A stretch of DNA of 5,009 bases. Source: Clostridiales bacterium. GTDB lineage: Bacteria > Bacillota > Clostridia > Oscillospirales > QAMX01. The notes beneath the pieces are model-generated. The model had not been told where the DNA came from. It worked only from the letters and a program-made list of their open reading frames with translations, and made no database searches. The translations under genes and the position numbers were made by a program. The DNA lies in assembly GCA_003149835.1 (NCBI GenBank), contig QAMX01000062.1, forward strand, positions 1 through 5,009, written 5' to 3'. The number at the start of each line of letters is the position of its first letter. The stretch's first letter is position 1. Positions 1 through 4,951 of this stretch are shown here, piece after piece.

Positions 1-95
1 GGCTGCGCCAAACCGCCGCCGTCTGTCCAAAAAAGCGCCGCAAGCGTTGGAAAGGGGCATGGCGGCGGGAAAACAGGCGCGGCACACAACGAACG

Positions 96-134
96 CGGCG
101 CGGAGCCGGCTTAGAAATAGCCGGCTCCGCGCCG
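96..134 (-). terminator. Strong GC-rich stem-loop downstream of the small membrane protein gene; possible terminator
   Basis: Positions 97-111 and 119-133 are perfect inverted repeats of 15 bp (arms GGCGCGGAGCCGGCT and AGCCGGCTCCGCGCC). One further C-G pair at 96/134 extends the stem, and the loop is 7 nt (112-118). The hairpin starts 50 nt after the stop codon of the minus-strand small protein gene, where a terminator is expected. On the minus strand the tail reads GTTCGTTGTGTG, which is T-rich but not a proper U-tract. It could therefore be a weak intrinsic terminator, a 3' mRNA-stabilising structure, or a bidirectional barrier shared with a gene outside the window. Confidence 0.5.
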
Positions 135-184
135 TTGACGAGCTTTCCGATGTCTTCCGATCCCTGCGAGGCCGCCGCGTCACC

Positions 185-352
185 CTATACGATGACCGAT
201 ATGATGCTGTCTACCAGCTCGCCGATGCTGCGGGCCGCCTTGTCGGCGCTCTTGTGCATTTTTGCACAGCGCTTTTTCGGTTTGGGCATCATGACTACGC
301 CGGCAATCGCGCCGGTAACGACACCAATCGCCATTCCTTTGATAAACGACAT
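185..352 (-). CDS. Small glycine-rich membrane-anchored protein, YtxH-like in layout (55 aa)
   Basis: I do not recognise a characterised gene. The 55-residue product begins MSFIKGMAIGVV. It has one hydrophobic, glycine-spaced segment at about residues 7-22 (GMAIGVVTGAIAGVVMM), then a basic linker (PKPKKR, 23-28) and an amphipathic helix (about 31-55) ending in a hydrophobic SIISVIV. This order of an N-terminal glycine-rich membrane helix, basic stop-transfer and charged helix resembles short YtxH-like envelope proteins of Firmicutes. By the positive-inside rule the tail would be cytoplasmic. The reading frame stays open upstream to 430, but those residues (with ENYERRNEN) look unlike a protein start, so I chose the ATG at 352. 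A weak purine-rich SD (GAGACGGA) lies about 8 nt upstream. It is co-directional with feoB but 124 nt away, probably with its own promoter, and no link to iron is shown. Confidence 0.7.
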   Translation of the reverse strand: MSFIKGMAIGVVTGAIAGVVMMPKPKKRCAKMHKSADKAARSIGELVDSIISVIV

Positions 353-403
353 GTTCTCATTCCGTCTCTCATAATTTTCTGCGAAGTCAAAGACTTCTGC
401 GTT

Positions 404-434
404 ATTATCTCTCAAAACGGCTGATTCCAATCAA
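404..434 (-). promoter_or_regulatory. Weak candidate promoter for the small membrane protein gene
   Basis: On the minus strand a GATAAT hexamer (404-409) matches the -10 consensus at 5 of 6 positions. A TTGATT at 429-434 could serve as -35, but the spacer of 19 nt is longer than the usual 16-18. Transcription would start near 397, leaving a leader of about 45 nt with a small hairpin (GAAGTC/GACTTC, 383-397). The AT-rich setting (353-476) contrasts with the GC-rich genes around it and supports a regulatory role, but the promoter match itself is modest. Confidence 0.35.
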
Positions 435-448
435 AAAAAAATTGGAAT
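424..448. repeat. AT-rich palindrome ATTCCAAT-N9-ATTGGAAT between feoB and the small gene
   Basis: Positions 424-431 (ATTCCAAT) and 441-448 (ATTGGAAT) are perfect 8-bp inverted repeats around a 9-nt spacer that is almost all A on the plus strand. It lies 29 nt past the feoB stop and overlaps the possible -35 of the next gene. It could be a protein-binding operator or a poor feoB terminator, since the T-run falls in the loop rather than after the stem. No canonical intrinsic terminator is visible after feoB, so read-through into the small gene is possible. Confidence 0.45.
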
Positions 449-476
449 TTTGTGTATGAAAAACGGAACGGGCGCC

Positions 477-2603
477 TCATCGCAAAAACAGCAGGCCGAC
501 GTTGTTGACGACGGCGCACAGCGCCAGACCGGCCAGCGTCGGAAGCAGCACGGCAAGCAGCGTCCATTTGGCGCTCTTCGTTTCGCGGGCGATCGTCAGC
601 ACCGTGGTGCCGCAGGGGAAATGGAACAGCGAGAAGATCAGCACGCAGACGGCGGTGATCGCCGTCCAGCCGTTGGCGCTGAGGATCATGCGCAGCTCGC
701 CCAGCGACGCGTAATCGACCATGCTGCCGCCGGACATGTAAATCATGATGATGATCGGCAGCAGAATCTCATTGGCGGGAAACGCGAGCAGAAACGCCAG
801 CAGGATCGCGCCGTCGAAACCGAAAAAGGAGGCGAACGGAGTCAGAAAATCCGCGCAGGCGGCAATCAGGCTGACGCCGCCGACGTGGCAGTTGGCGAGC
901 AGGTAGATGACGATGCCCGCCGGCGCGGCGACCGTCACGGCCCGGCCCAGCACAAAGAGCGTTCTGGAAAAAATCGAGCGGACGATCACTCTTCCGATCT
1001 GGGGACGGCGATAAGGAGGCAGTTCGAGGGCAAAGCGGGACGGCTCCCCGCGCAGCACGGTTTTCGAGAGCAGGCGCGAGCAGAGAAGCGTGGCGGCGAC
1101 GCCGAGAACGAGCAGACCGGTCAGCAGCAGCGCCGACAGCAGCGAGCGCGCCCAACCGGCGCCGACGCCCACAAGGAAGATCGACCCGACCGCGATCATC
1201 GTGGGGAACCTTCCGTTGCAGGGAACAAAGGCGTTGGTCAAAATCGCGATCAGCCGTTCCCGCGGCGAATCGATGATCCGGCAGCCGACGACGCCGCAGG
1301 CATTGCAGCCCAGCCCCATGCACATGGTGAGCGCCTGCTTGCCGTGCGCGCCGGAGGAACAGAAGAATTTGTCCATGTTGAAGGCGATGCGGGGCAGATA
1401 GCCCGCGTCCTCCAACAATGTGAAAAGCGGGAAGAAAATCGCCATCGGCGGGAGCATGACGGAGACGACCCAAGCGACGGTTCGATACATCCCCGTGATC
1501 AGCAGTCCCGAGACGAATGCGTTCAGGCGGACGCTTTCGGCGAGCGCCATCAGCGTGTCTTCGAGCGAAAACAGCGCCCGAGAGAGCAGCGCCGAGGGGT
1601 AATTGGCGCCGGCGATGGTGAGCCAGAGGATCAGCGCCAGCAGCCCTGCCATAATCGGAATGCCGGTGGCTTTTGAGGTGAACAGCTTGTCGAGCCGCCG
1701 GTCGCGCGCGGCGCGGCCGGGGCAGACGGTTTTGGCCACGCTCGCGTAGATCTCCGCGGATTTGGAGACGATGGCGAGCACCGAATGCGCGGTGATGTCG
1801 TCGGAGGTCGCAAGGCGGCTGTCTGCGAGCGCGGCGCGCGCGCCGGCAAGCGCTTCCGCGACCGCCGCGTCTTCGCGGATATCGCGGCCGAGATGAGCGC
1901 TCAGCGTGTTGAGCAGCGCTCCGTCGCCTTCGAGGAGCTTCAAGCTGATCCAGCGAGGATCCACCGAAGCGCTTCCGGCCGCTGCGGCGACCGCCGGCGT
2001 CAACAGGCCGAGGGCGCTTTCGAGCGCATCGCCGTAGCAAACGCGCGGCGCGGAAGACGGCGGATGCGCGGCGCAGGCGGCGTCCGTGGCCGCGATCAGC
2101 TCTTTGAGCCCCTTTTTGCTGCGGGCAGCCGTGCCGACGACGGGGATTCCGAGCAGAGCGGAAAGCTTTTTTAAGTCGATCTCAATGCCCTTTTTCTTCG
2201 CCTCGTCGAGCAGGTTGACGCACAGCACGACCTTGCGGCTGATTTCAAGGATTTGCAGGCAGAGGTTGAGGTTGCGCTCCAAGCAGGTGGCGTCCGCGAC
2301 GATGACGGTGGCGTCCGCGCCGCCGAAGCAGATGTAGTCGCGCGCGATCTCCTCCTCGGCGGAGCTGGAAAGCAGCGAGTAGGTGCCGGGCAGATCGACG
2401 ATGGTGAATGTATGGCCGGTTTCCTTGCAGGTAAAGCGTCCGCTGGCGTTTTCGACGGTCTTTCCCGGCCAGTTGCCGGTGTGCTGCTTCATTCCGGTCA
2501 GCGCGTTGAAGACCGTGCTTTTGCCGACGTTGGGGTTTCCCGCAAGGCATATGTGAAAGTCAGAGCTTTGTAAAACAGCGGATTTTCGCGTAGTTATCCC
2601 CAT
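477..2603 (-). CDS. feoB: FeoB ferrous iron transport GTPase/permease (708 aa)
   Basis: Inner-membrane Fe(II) transporter with a cytosolic N-terminal GTPase. Numbering from the ATG at 2603, the G domain shows G1 GNPNVGKS (22-29), the switch I/G2 region around TGNWPGKTVE (Thr49), G3 DLPG (70-73), the FeoB-type G4 NLLD (130-133) and a G5-like GTAARSKKGL (157-166). A helical linker domain (about 175-300) follows. The membrane part starts near residue 314 and has two gate-like repeats. It carries GLGCNACGVVGCRIIDSPRE (430-449), FVPCNGRFP (459-467), FPANE (608-612) and FHFPCGTT (660-667). The CNGRFP form replaces the CSARLP-like motif of the enterobacterial type. At 708 aa it is somewhat shorter than E. 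coli FeoB (773) and looks complete. The frame is open back to a GTG at 2696 overlapping the feoA stop. I prefer the ATG because AGAAGGA lies just before it and the extra 31 residues are Arg-rich and unlike FeoB. Iron is the expected substrate, though some FeoB homologues are linked to manganese. No feoC is present. Confidence 0.96.
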   Translation of the reverse strand: MGITTRKSAVLQSSDFHICLAGNPNVGKSTVFNALTGMKQHTGNWPGKTVENASGRFTCKETGHTFTIVDLPGTYSLLSSSAEEEIARDYICFGGADATVIVADATCLERNLNLCLQILEISRKVVLCVNLLDEAKKKGIEIDLKKLSALLGIPVVGTAARSKKGLKELIAATDAACAAHPPSSAPRVCYGDALESALGLLTPAVAAAAGSASVDPRWISLKLLEGDGALLNTLSAHLGRDIREDAAVAEALAGARAALADSRLATSDDITAHSVLAIVSKSAEIYASVAKTVCPGRAARDRRLDKLFTSKATGIPIMAGLLALILWLTIAGANYPSALLSRALFSLEDTLMALAESVRLNAFVSGLLITGMYRTVAWVVSVMLPPMAIFFPLFTLLEDAGYLPRIAFNMDKFFCSSGAHGKQALTMCMGLGCNACGVVGCRIIDSPRERLIAILTNAFVPCNGRFPTMIAVGSIFLVGVGAGWARSLLSALLLTGLLVLGVAATLLCSRLLSKTVLRGEPSRFALELPPYRRPQIGRVIVRSIFSRTLFVLGRAVTVAAPAGIVIYLLANCHVGGVSLIAACADFLTPFASFFGFDGAILLAFLLAFPANEILLPIIIMIYMSGGSMVDYASLGELRMILSANGWTAITAVCVLIFSLFHFPCGTTVLTIARETKSAKWTLLAVLLPTLAGLALCAVVNNVGLLFLR

Positions 2604-2606
2604 AAT

Positions 2607-2613
2607 TCCTTCT
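2607..2613 (-). promoter_or_regulatory. Ribosome-binding site that sets the feoB start
   Basis: The minus strand reads AGAAGGA followed by ATT and ATG (2603-2601). This is a good SD at rather short spacing. No comparable SD precedes the alternative GTG at 2696, so this site supports the 708-residue form of FeoB. Confidence 0.7.
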
Positions 2614-2635
2614 CTTTTCTCATTTTTGTTTTTTA

Positions 2636-2691
2636 TGCGGCGGCGAATCGACCGGAACGAGCGGAAAAAACTTCGCGCCGCCGCAGGCGGC
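2636..2691 (-). promoter_or_regulatory. Competing RNA hairpins in the feoA-feoB intercistronic gap
   Basis: Just after the feoA stop, the transcript can form GCCGCC-TGC-GGCGGC (2691-2677), a 6-bp stem with a 3-nt loop. A TTTTTT run follows 6 nt further on (2671-2665, after GCGAAG), giving a terminator-like arrangement with poor spacing. The downstream arm of that hairpin can instead pair in a perfect 10-bp stem, TGCGGCGGCG (2685-2676) with CGCCGCCGCA (2645-2636), around a 30-nt loop. The two structures share 2677-2685 and cannot coexist. This could tune feoB expression relative to feoA, but GC-rich repeats also arise by chance. Confidence 0.35.
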
Positions 2692-2692
2692 C

Positions 2693-2926
2693 TCACAGCC
2701 GCCGGATTTTGATCTTCTGCGCGTCGCAGTTTCTGAGCGCGATGACTGCGCCGCGAAAACAGTAGGCCTTTGGATCTGCGGACGGGCTGAGCAGAACGGT
2801 TTCAATTTTTGTCCCGTCGATGAGGCCGAGATCCAGAAGCCGGCGGTGTTCGCCGCTCTCCGCGTCGATGGCGCAGATGACGGCGGACTGGCCGAGTTCC
2901 AGCCGGTCGAGCGTTGTCTCTTCCAT
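2693..2926 (-). CDS. feoA: FeoA-family small cytosolic protein (77 aa)
   Basis: Single FeoA domain with an SH3-like beta barrel. FeoA proteins are cytosolic partners of FeoB needed for efficient Fe(II) uptake, and are thought to act on its soluble domain or on assembly. Visible family features are an opening LDRLELGQSAVI (6-17), the helix-turn RRLLDLGLIDGT (28-39), and the C-terminal strand region DP...FRGAVIALRNCDAQKI (51-72) with its conserved RG and ALR elements. The length is normal for stand-alone FeoA. The ATG at 2926 is preceded by GGAGAG with a 6-nt gap. The feoB start lies 89 nt downstream on the same strand, the usual feoAB order. The last codons overlap a possible GTG start in the feoB frame (GTGA overlap). 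Expression is probably iron-responsive, but I see no clear Fur or DtxR box. Confidence 0.93.
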   Translation of the reverse strand: MEETTLDRLELGQSAVICAIDAESGEHRRLLDLGLIDGTKIETVLLSPSADPKAYCFRGAVIALRNCDAQKIKIRRL

Positions 2927-2957
2927 ATCGTTCTCTCCGTATGTTCTTTTCGTTTCA

Positions 2958-2979
2958 GGGAGTTACGGCGGTATCCCCC
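2958..2979 (-). promoter_or_regulatory. Candidate stem-loop in the feoA 5' leader
   Basis: The minus-strand RNA can fold as GGGGG, A, TAC, loop CGCC, GTA, A, CTCCC. The outer stem has 5 pairs including one G-U, then an A-A mismatch, then 3 inner pairs. It lies 32 nt upstream of the feoA ATG and just downstream of a possible -10. It does not include the SD (GGAGAG, 2933-2938). It may be an RNA control element or a protein site, or simply leader structure. It matches no riboswitch class I recognise. Confidence 0.3.
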
Positions 2980-2984
2980 TTGTT

Positions 2985-2990
2985 AGTATA
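2985..2990 (-). promoter_or_regulatory. Possible -10 element of the feoAB promoter
   Basis: TATACT on the minus strand matches the -10 consensus at 5 of 6 positions and sits about 60 nt upstream of the feoA start. No acceptable -35 is found at 16-19 nt upstream, where the sequence is CACACGG-like, and there is no extended TG motif. If it is used, it would be weak or activator-dependent. Expression from the nitroreductase promoter is the alternative, but a strong hairpin lies in between. Confidence 0.3.
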
Positions 2991-3054
2991 TGGCCGGGCG
3001 TGAAAATCCGTGTGCAGCGCCGCACCGCCGGAACGGCGGCAAAGCGGCTGTATA

Positions 3055-3092
3055 AAGCGCCCCGCAGCTTATCAGAAAGCTGCGGGGCGCTT
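3055..3092 (-). terminator. Perfect 16-bp hairpin, probable terminator of the nitroreductase gene
   Basis: Arms 3055-3070 and 3077-3092 are perfect 16-bp inverted repeats (AAGCGCCCCGCAGCTT and its complement) around the 6-nt loop ATCAGA. The hairpin begins 31 nt after the nitroreductase stop codon. On the minus strand the stem ends in GCTT and runs into TATAC, giving a short, imperfect U-tract. Its position between two co-directional genes and its very high stability favour transcription termination, possibly partial. Confidence 0.7.
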
Positions 3093-3123
3093 AGAGTGCG
3101 GGGAGAGCGGAGTATAATACGCC

Positions 3124-3657
3124 CTAAACAAAACGGGCGATCTCGTCGAACGGCTTGCGCTTTTTGGGGCGGAGCGCGTCCGTTGCCGCGTAGCCGACGG
3201 CGATGAGCAGGCGAATCCGCTTGGACGGCGGCACGCCGAGCAGCTCGGCCAGCTTCTTCTCATTGAACCAGCCGAGGATACAGGTCGAGAGGCCGATATC
3301 CGTCGCTTGCAGGCAGAGATGCGCCACGGCGACGCCGATATCAATCTGGGCAAACTGCTGGTCTTTCAGCTTGCCGCCTACCTTGGACAGAAGGTTGGCG
3401 GGCTCCTCGGCGACGGCGATAAACGCCGGAGCCTGATCGGTGAATTTGTTCATGCCCATGCCCTGCGCGCTTTTGGCGACGGCGCGGGCAAGCTCGCCGC
3501 CGTTGACGGCGATAAACTGCCACGGCTGCGAATTGCAGGCCGACGGCGCTATGGCGGCGGTTTGAATCAGCGAACGAAGCTGTTGGTCCGTCACAGGCCG
3601 GTCTGAAAAGCTGCGGCAGCTCTCGCGGGCGGCCGCCAGCTCGGAAAAGCTCGTCAT
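3124..3657 (-). CDS. Nitroreductase-family FMN oxidoreductase (177 aa)
   Basis: Single-domain flavoprotein of the nitroreductase superfamily, predicted cytosolic, using FMN and NAD(P)H. The physiological substrate cannot be told from sequence; nitroaromatics, quinones or flavins are typical. Family signatures are the N-terminal FMN phosphate-binding segment ARESCRSF (10-17, with Arg11, Ser13 and Arg15), PSACNSQPWQF (38-48), the helix DIGVAVAHLCLQATDIGLSTCILGWFNE (about 96-113), LLGVP (119-123) and a basic C-terminal KKRKPFDEI (165-173), where a Lys/Arg commonly contacts FMN. The length is at the short end for the family, as in minimal clostridial members. The frame is open far upstream, but I chose the ATG at 3657. 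The family alignment begins there, AGAAGGGAA lies 11 nt upstream, and the promoter at 3731-3759 falls inside the longer frame. A terminator hairpin follows, so it is probably monocistronic although co-directional with feoAB. Confidence 0.92.
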   Translation of the reverse strand: MTSFSELAAARESCRSFSDRPVTDQQLRSLIQTAAIAPSACNSQPWQFIAVNGGELARAVAKSAQGMGMNKFTDQAPAFIAVAEEPANLLSKVGGKLKDQQFAQIDIGVAVAHLCLQATDIGLSTCILGWFNEKKLAELLGVPPSKRIRLLIAVGYAATDALRPKKRKPFDEIARFV

Positions 3658-3677
3658 CGTCGAATCAGTTCCCTTCT

Positions 3678-3724
3678 GCGCGCCATCCGGCGCGCTTTCT
3701 TTTCGAGCCGCAGGCCGCGGCTCG
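3678..3724 (-). promoter_or_regulatory. Two tandem hairpins in the nitroreductase 5' leader
   Basis: Hairpin 1 spans 3704-3724, with an 8-bp stem CGAGCCGC/GCGGCTCG and a 5-nt loop. Hairpin 2 spans 3678-3695, with a 7-bp stem GCGCGCC/GGCGCGC and a 4-nt loop. Both stems are perfect. Counting from the -10 at 3731-3736, transcription should begin near 3724, so the mRNA would start at or very near the first stem. Hairpin 2 ends directly beside the SD (AGAAGGGAA, 3669-3677). Such 5' stems can protect mRNA from decay or control ribosome access. Neither is followed by a U-tract. Confidence 0.5.
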
Positions 3725-3730
3725 TATTGG

Positions 3731-3759
3731 ATTGTATCAGAAAAAACGCGCCGTGTCAA
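3731..3759 (-). promoter_or_regulatory. Sigma70/sigmaA promoter of the nitroreductase gene
   Basis: On the minus strand, TTGACA (3754-3759) is a perfect -35. It is followed after exactly 17 nt by TACAAT (3731-3736), matching the -10 consensus at 5 of 6 positions, with a T-run in the spacer. It faces the nitroreductase gene and predicts a start near 3724 and a leader of about 67 nt. Confidence 0.85.
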
Positions 3760-3856
3760 ATCCAAACAGAGAAAAGCCTGCGCGCCGCGAGAGTGCGGCC
3801 GCCGTTTCCCGAGCCTGAGGCGGCGCTGCCGGCCGCCGCGCGCATGCTTGTTTCGT

Positions 3857-3885
3857 TTGACATCGCCGCGGTTTTCCTTTATAAT
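3857..3885 (+). promoter_or_regulatory. Perfect-consensus sigma70/sigmaA promoter of the ribokinase gene
   Basis: TTGACA (3857-3862) and TATAAT (3880-3885) both match the consensus exactly, with a 17-nt spacer. Transcription should start near 3892, leaving a leader of about 33 nt before the ATG at 3925, with the SD GGAGG at 3912-3916. No operator palindrome is obvious within the promoter, so strong constitutive expression is plausible unless a repressor site lies in the GC-rich stretch upstream. Confidence 0.9.
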
Positions 3886-3924
3886 CATGACAGGAATAAC
3901 CAACCGGAAAGGGAGGCGGAGCCA

Positions 3925-4863
3925 ATGGAGAGACAGGCGCGGATTGCCGTGGTCGGCAGCTGCAACGTCGATCTGACGGTGTTCACGCCGGTCGTCCCGC
4001 GCGGAGGCGAGACCGTGCTCGGCAGCGAGTTTCAGATGAACGTCGGAGGCAAGGGGACGAATCAGGCGACGGCGGCGCGGCGGGCAGGCGGAGCCGTCTG
4101 TATGATCACGCGGGTAGGGGAGGATTTTCTGGCCGGGGTCGCGCTGGCGCACTATCGCAGCGAGGGCATTTCGACCGCGCACGTGCGCGAAACCGCAGCC
4201 GCCGCGACCGGCACGGCGACGATCATCGTCGATGAAACGAGCGGCGAAAACCGTATCGTCGTCGCCTCGGGCGCGAACGCCCGCATTTCAGCCGCGGACG
4301 TTGCCGCCGCAGAGCCGGAGCTTGCGCAGGCGGACGCGGTGCTTTTACAGCTGGAAATCGACCCGCTGGCGTCTCTCATGGCGGCGGAGCTGGCAAAAAA
4401 GCATGGAAAACTGTGCATTCTCAACCCGGCGCCTGCGCGGGAAATTCCGGAGCGGCTTCTTGCCAGCGCCGATTATGTCACGCCCAACGAGACGGAAGCC
4501 GAGTTTTATACAGGCATTCGGATCAGCACCATCGAGGACGCATTCGCCGCCGGAGAGCGGCTGACGGCGCTTGGCGCGGCCTGCGCGGTGATCACGCTGG
4601 GAGAAAAGGGCGCAGCCCTTGTGCGGCGCGGCCTGCGCGCGCATATCCCTGCGCCGCAGGTCAAGCCGGTCGATACGACCGGCGCAGGCGACTGCTTCAA
4701 CGGCGTGCTCGCCGTGGCGCTGGCGGGCGGCGCGGAGGAGACGGAGGCGGTGCGTCTCGCGTGCGCTGCGGCGTCCGCCGCCGTACAAAAAAAGGGCGCC
4801 GCAGCGTCCTGCCCGCACCGGGAGGAGATCGAGCGAATGCGCGCGGATTTTTACGGAAACTGA
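3925..4863 (+). CDS. rbsK: Ribokinase, PfkB family carbohydrate kinase (312 aa)
   Basis: ATP-dependent sugar kinase, most likely converting ribose to ribose 5-phosphate in the cytosol. The layout is that of ribokinase: GSCNVDLT (11-18, with substrate-binding Asn14 and Asp16), the PfkB signature GGKGTNQA (41-48), QLE (142-144), NPAPA (167-171), PNETE (187-191), TLGEKGA (224-230) and the anion hole/catalytic motif DTTGAGDCFNG (250-260) with catalytic base Asp256. The C-terminal KKGAAASCP (289-297) corresponds to the monovalent-cation loop. The length is close to E. coli RbsK (309). I chose the ATG at 3925 because GGAGG lies 8 nt upstream and the family start aligns there; the frame is open back to 3727 but crosses the promoter. 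It is monocistronic, between a consensus promoter and a strong terminator. No ribose transporter, rbsD or LacI-type regulator is in view, so a related substrate such as a nucleoside or deoxyribose remains possible. Confidence 0.92.
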   Translation: MERQARIAVVGSCNVDLTVFTPVVPRGGETVLGSEFQMNVGGKGTNQATAARRAGGAVCMITRVGEDFLAGVALAHYRSEGISTAHVRETAAAATGTATIIVDETSGENRIVVASGANARISAADVAAAEPELAQADAVLLQLEIDPLASLMAAELAKKHGKLCILNPAPAREIPERLLASADYVTPNETEAEFYTGIRISTIEDAFAAGERLTALGAACAVITLGEKGAALVRRGLRAHIPAPQVKPVDTTGAGDCFNGVLAVALAGGAEETEAVRLACAAASAAVQKKGAAASCPHREEIERMRADFYGN

Positions 4864-4900
4864 GCGACAGCGAAAGAGAAATCCATATCAGAAGATCAAA

Positions 4901-4951
4901 CGGTTTTCTGCCCTCTGAATGCGCGTTCAGAGGGCAGAACCGATTTTTTTT
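4901..4951 (+). terminator. Intrinsic terminator of the ribokinase gene
   Basis: A 14-bp perfect stem (4906-4919 with 4926-4939; TTCTGCCCTCTGAA and its complement) closes a 6-nt loop. It is extended by CGG/CCG pairs after a 2-nt bulge and followed at 4944-4951 by eight T residues. It begins 37 nt after the ribokinase stop. This is a textbook factor-independent terminator and the clearest in the window. Confidence 0.95.

Noticed and set aside
1..114. Open plus-strand frame from the window edge to a TAG at 112-114, as a possible gene tail
   Set aside because: The product is Gly/Ala/Lys-rich with no recognisable family, and its stop would lie in the loop of the 96-134 hairpin. It is too short and odd to call.
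47..424. Plus-strand frame opposite the small membrane protein
   Set aside because: It is Arg-rich without a domain, has no SD, and runs through the hairpin at 96-134 and antisense to a better candidate gene.
450..1676. Long plus-strand open frame of about 400 codons opposite feoB
   Set aside because: It is antisense to a well-supported FeoB. Its product is a low-complexity Arg/Gln/Asp/Gly-rich string with no domain, as expected from the complement of GC-rich coding sequence.
769..2040. Second long minus-strand frame inside feoB
   Set aside because: It is out of frame with FeoB and its Arg/Ala/His-rich product has no motifs. It is a shadow of third-position GC bias.
3020..3045. GC-rich dyad CCGCCG-GAA-CGGCGG upstream of feoA
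   Set aside because: It is short, has no U-tract, and such repeats are expected by chance in DNA this GC-rich; it gives no clear match to a regulator site.
3727..3924. N-terminal extension of the ribokinase frame
   Set aside because: It crosses both promoters. The PfkB domain, SD and usual length all favour the ATG at 3925.
3658..4182. N-terminal extension of the nitroreductase frame
   Set aside because: It would run through the nitroreductase promoter and overlap the ribokinase gene antisense. The nitroreductase domain begins exactly at the ATG at 3657.
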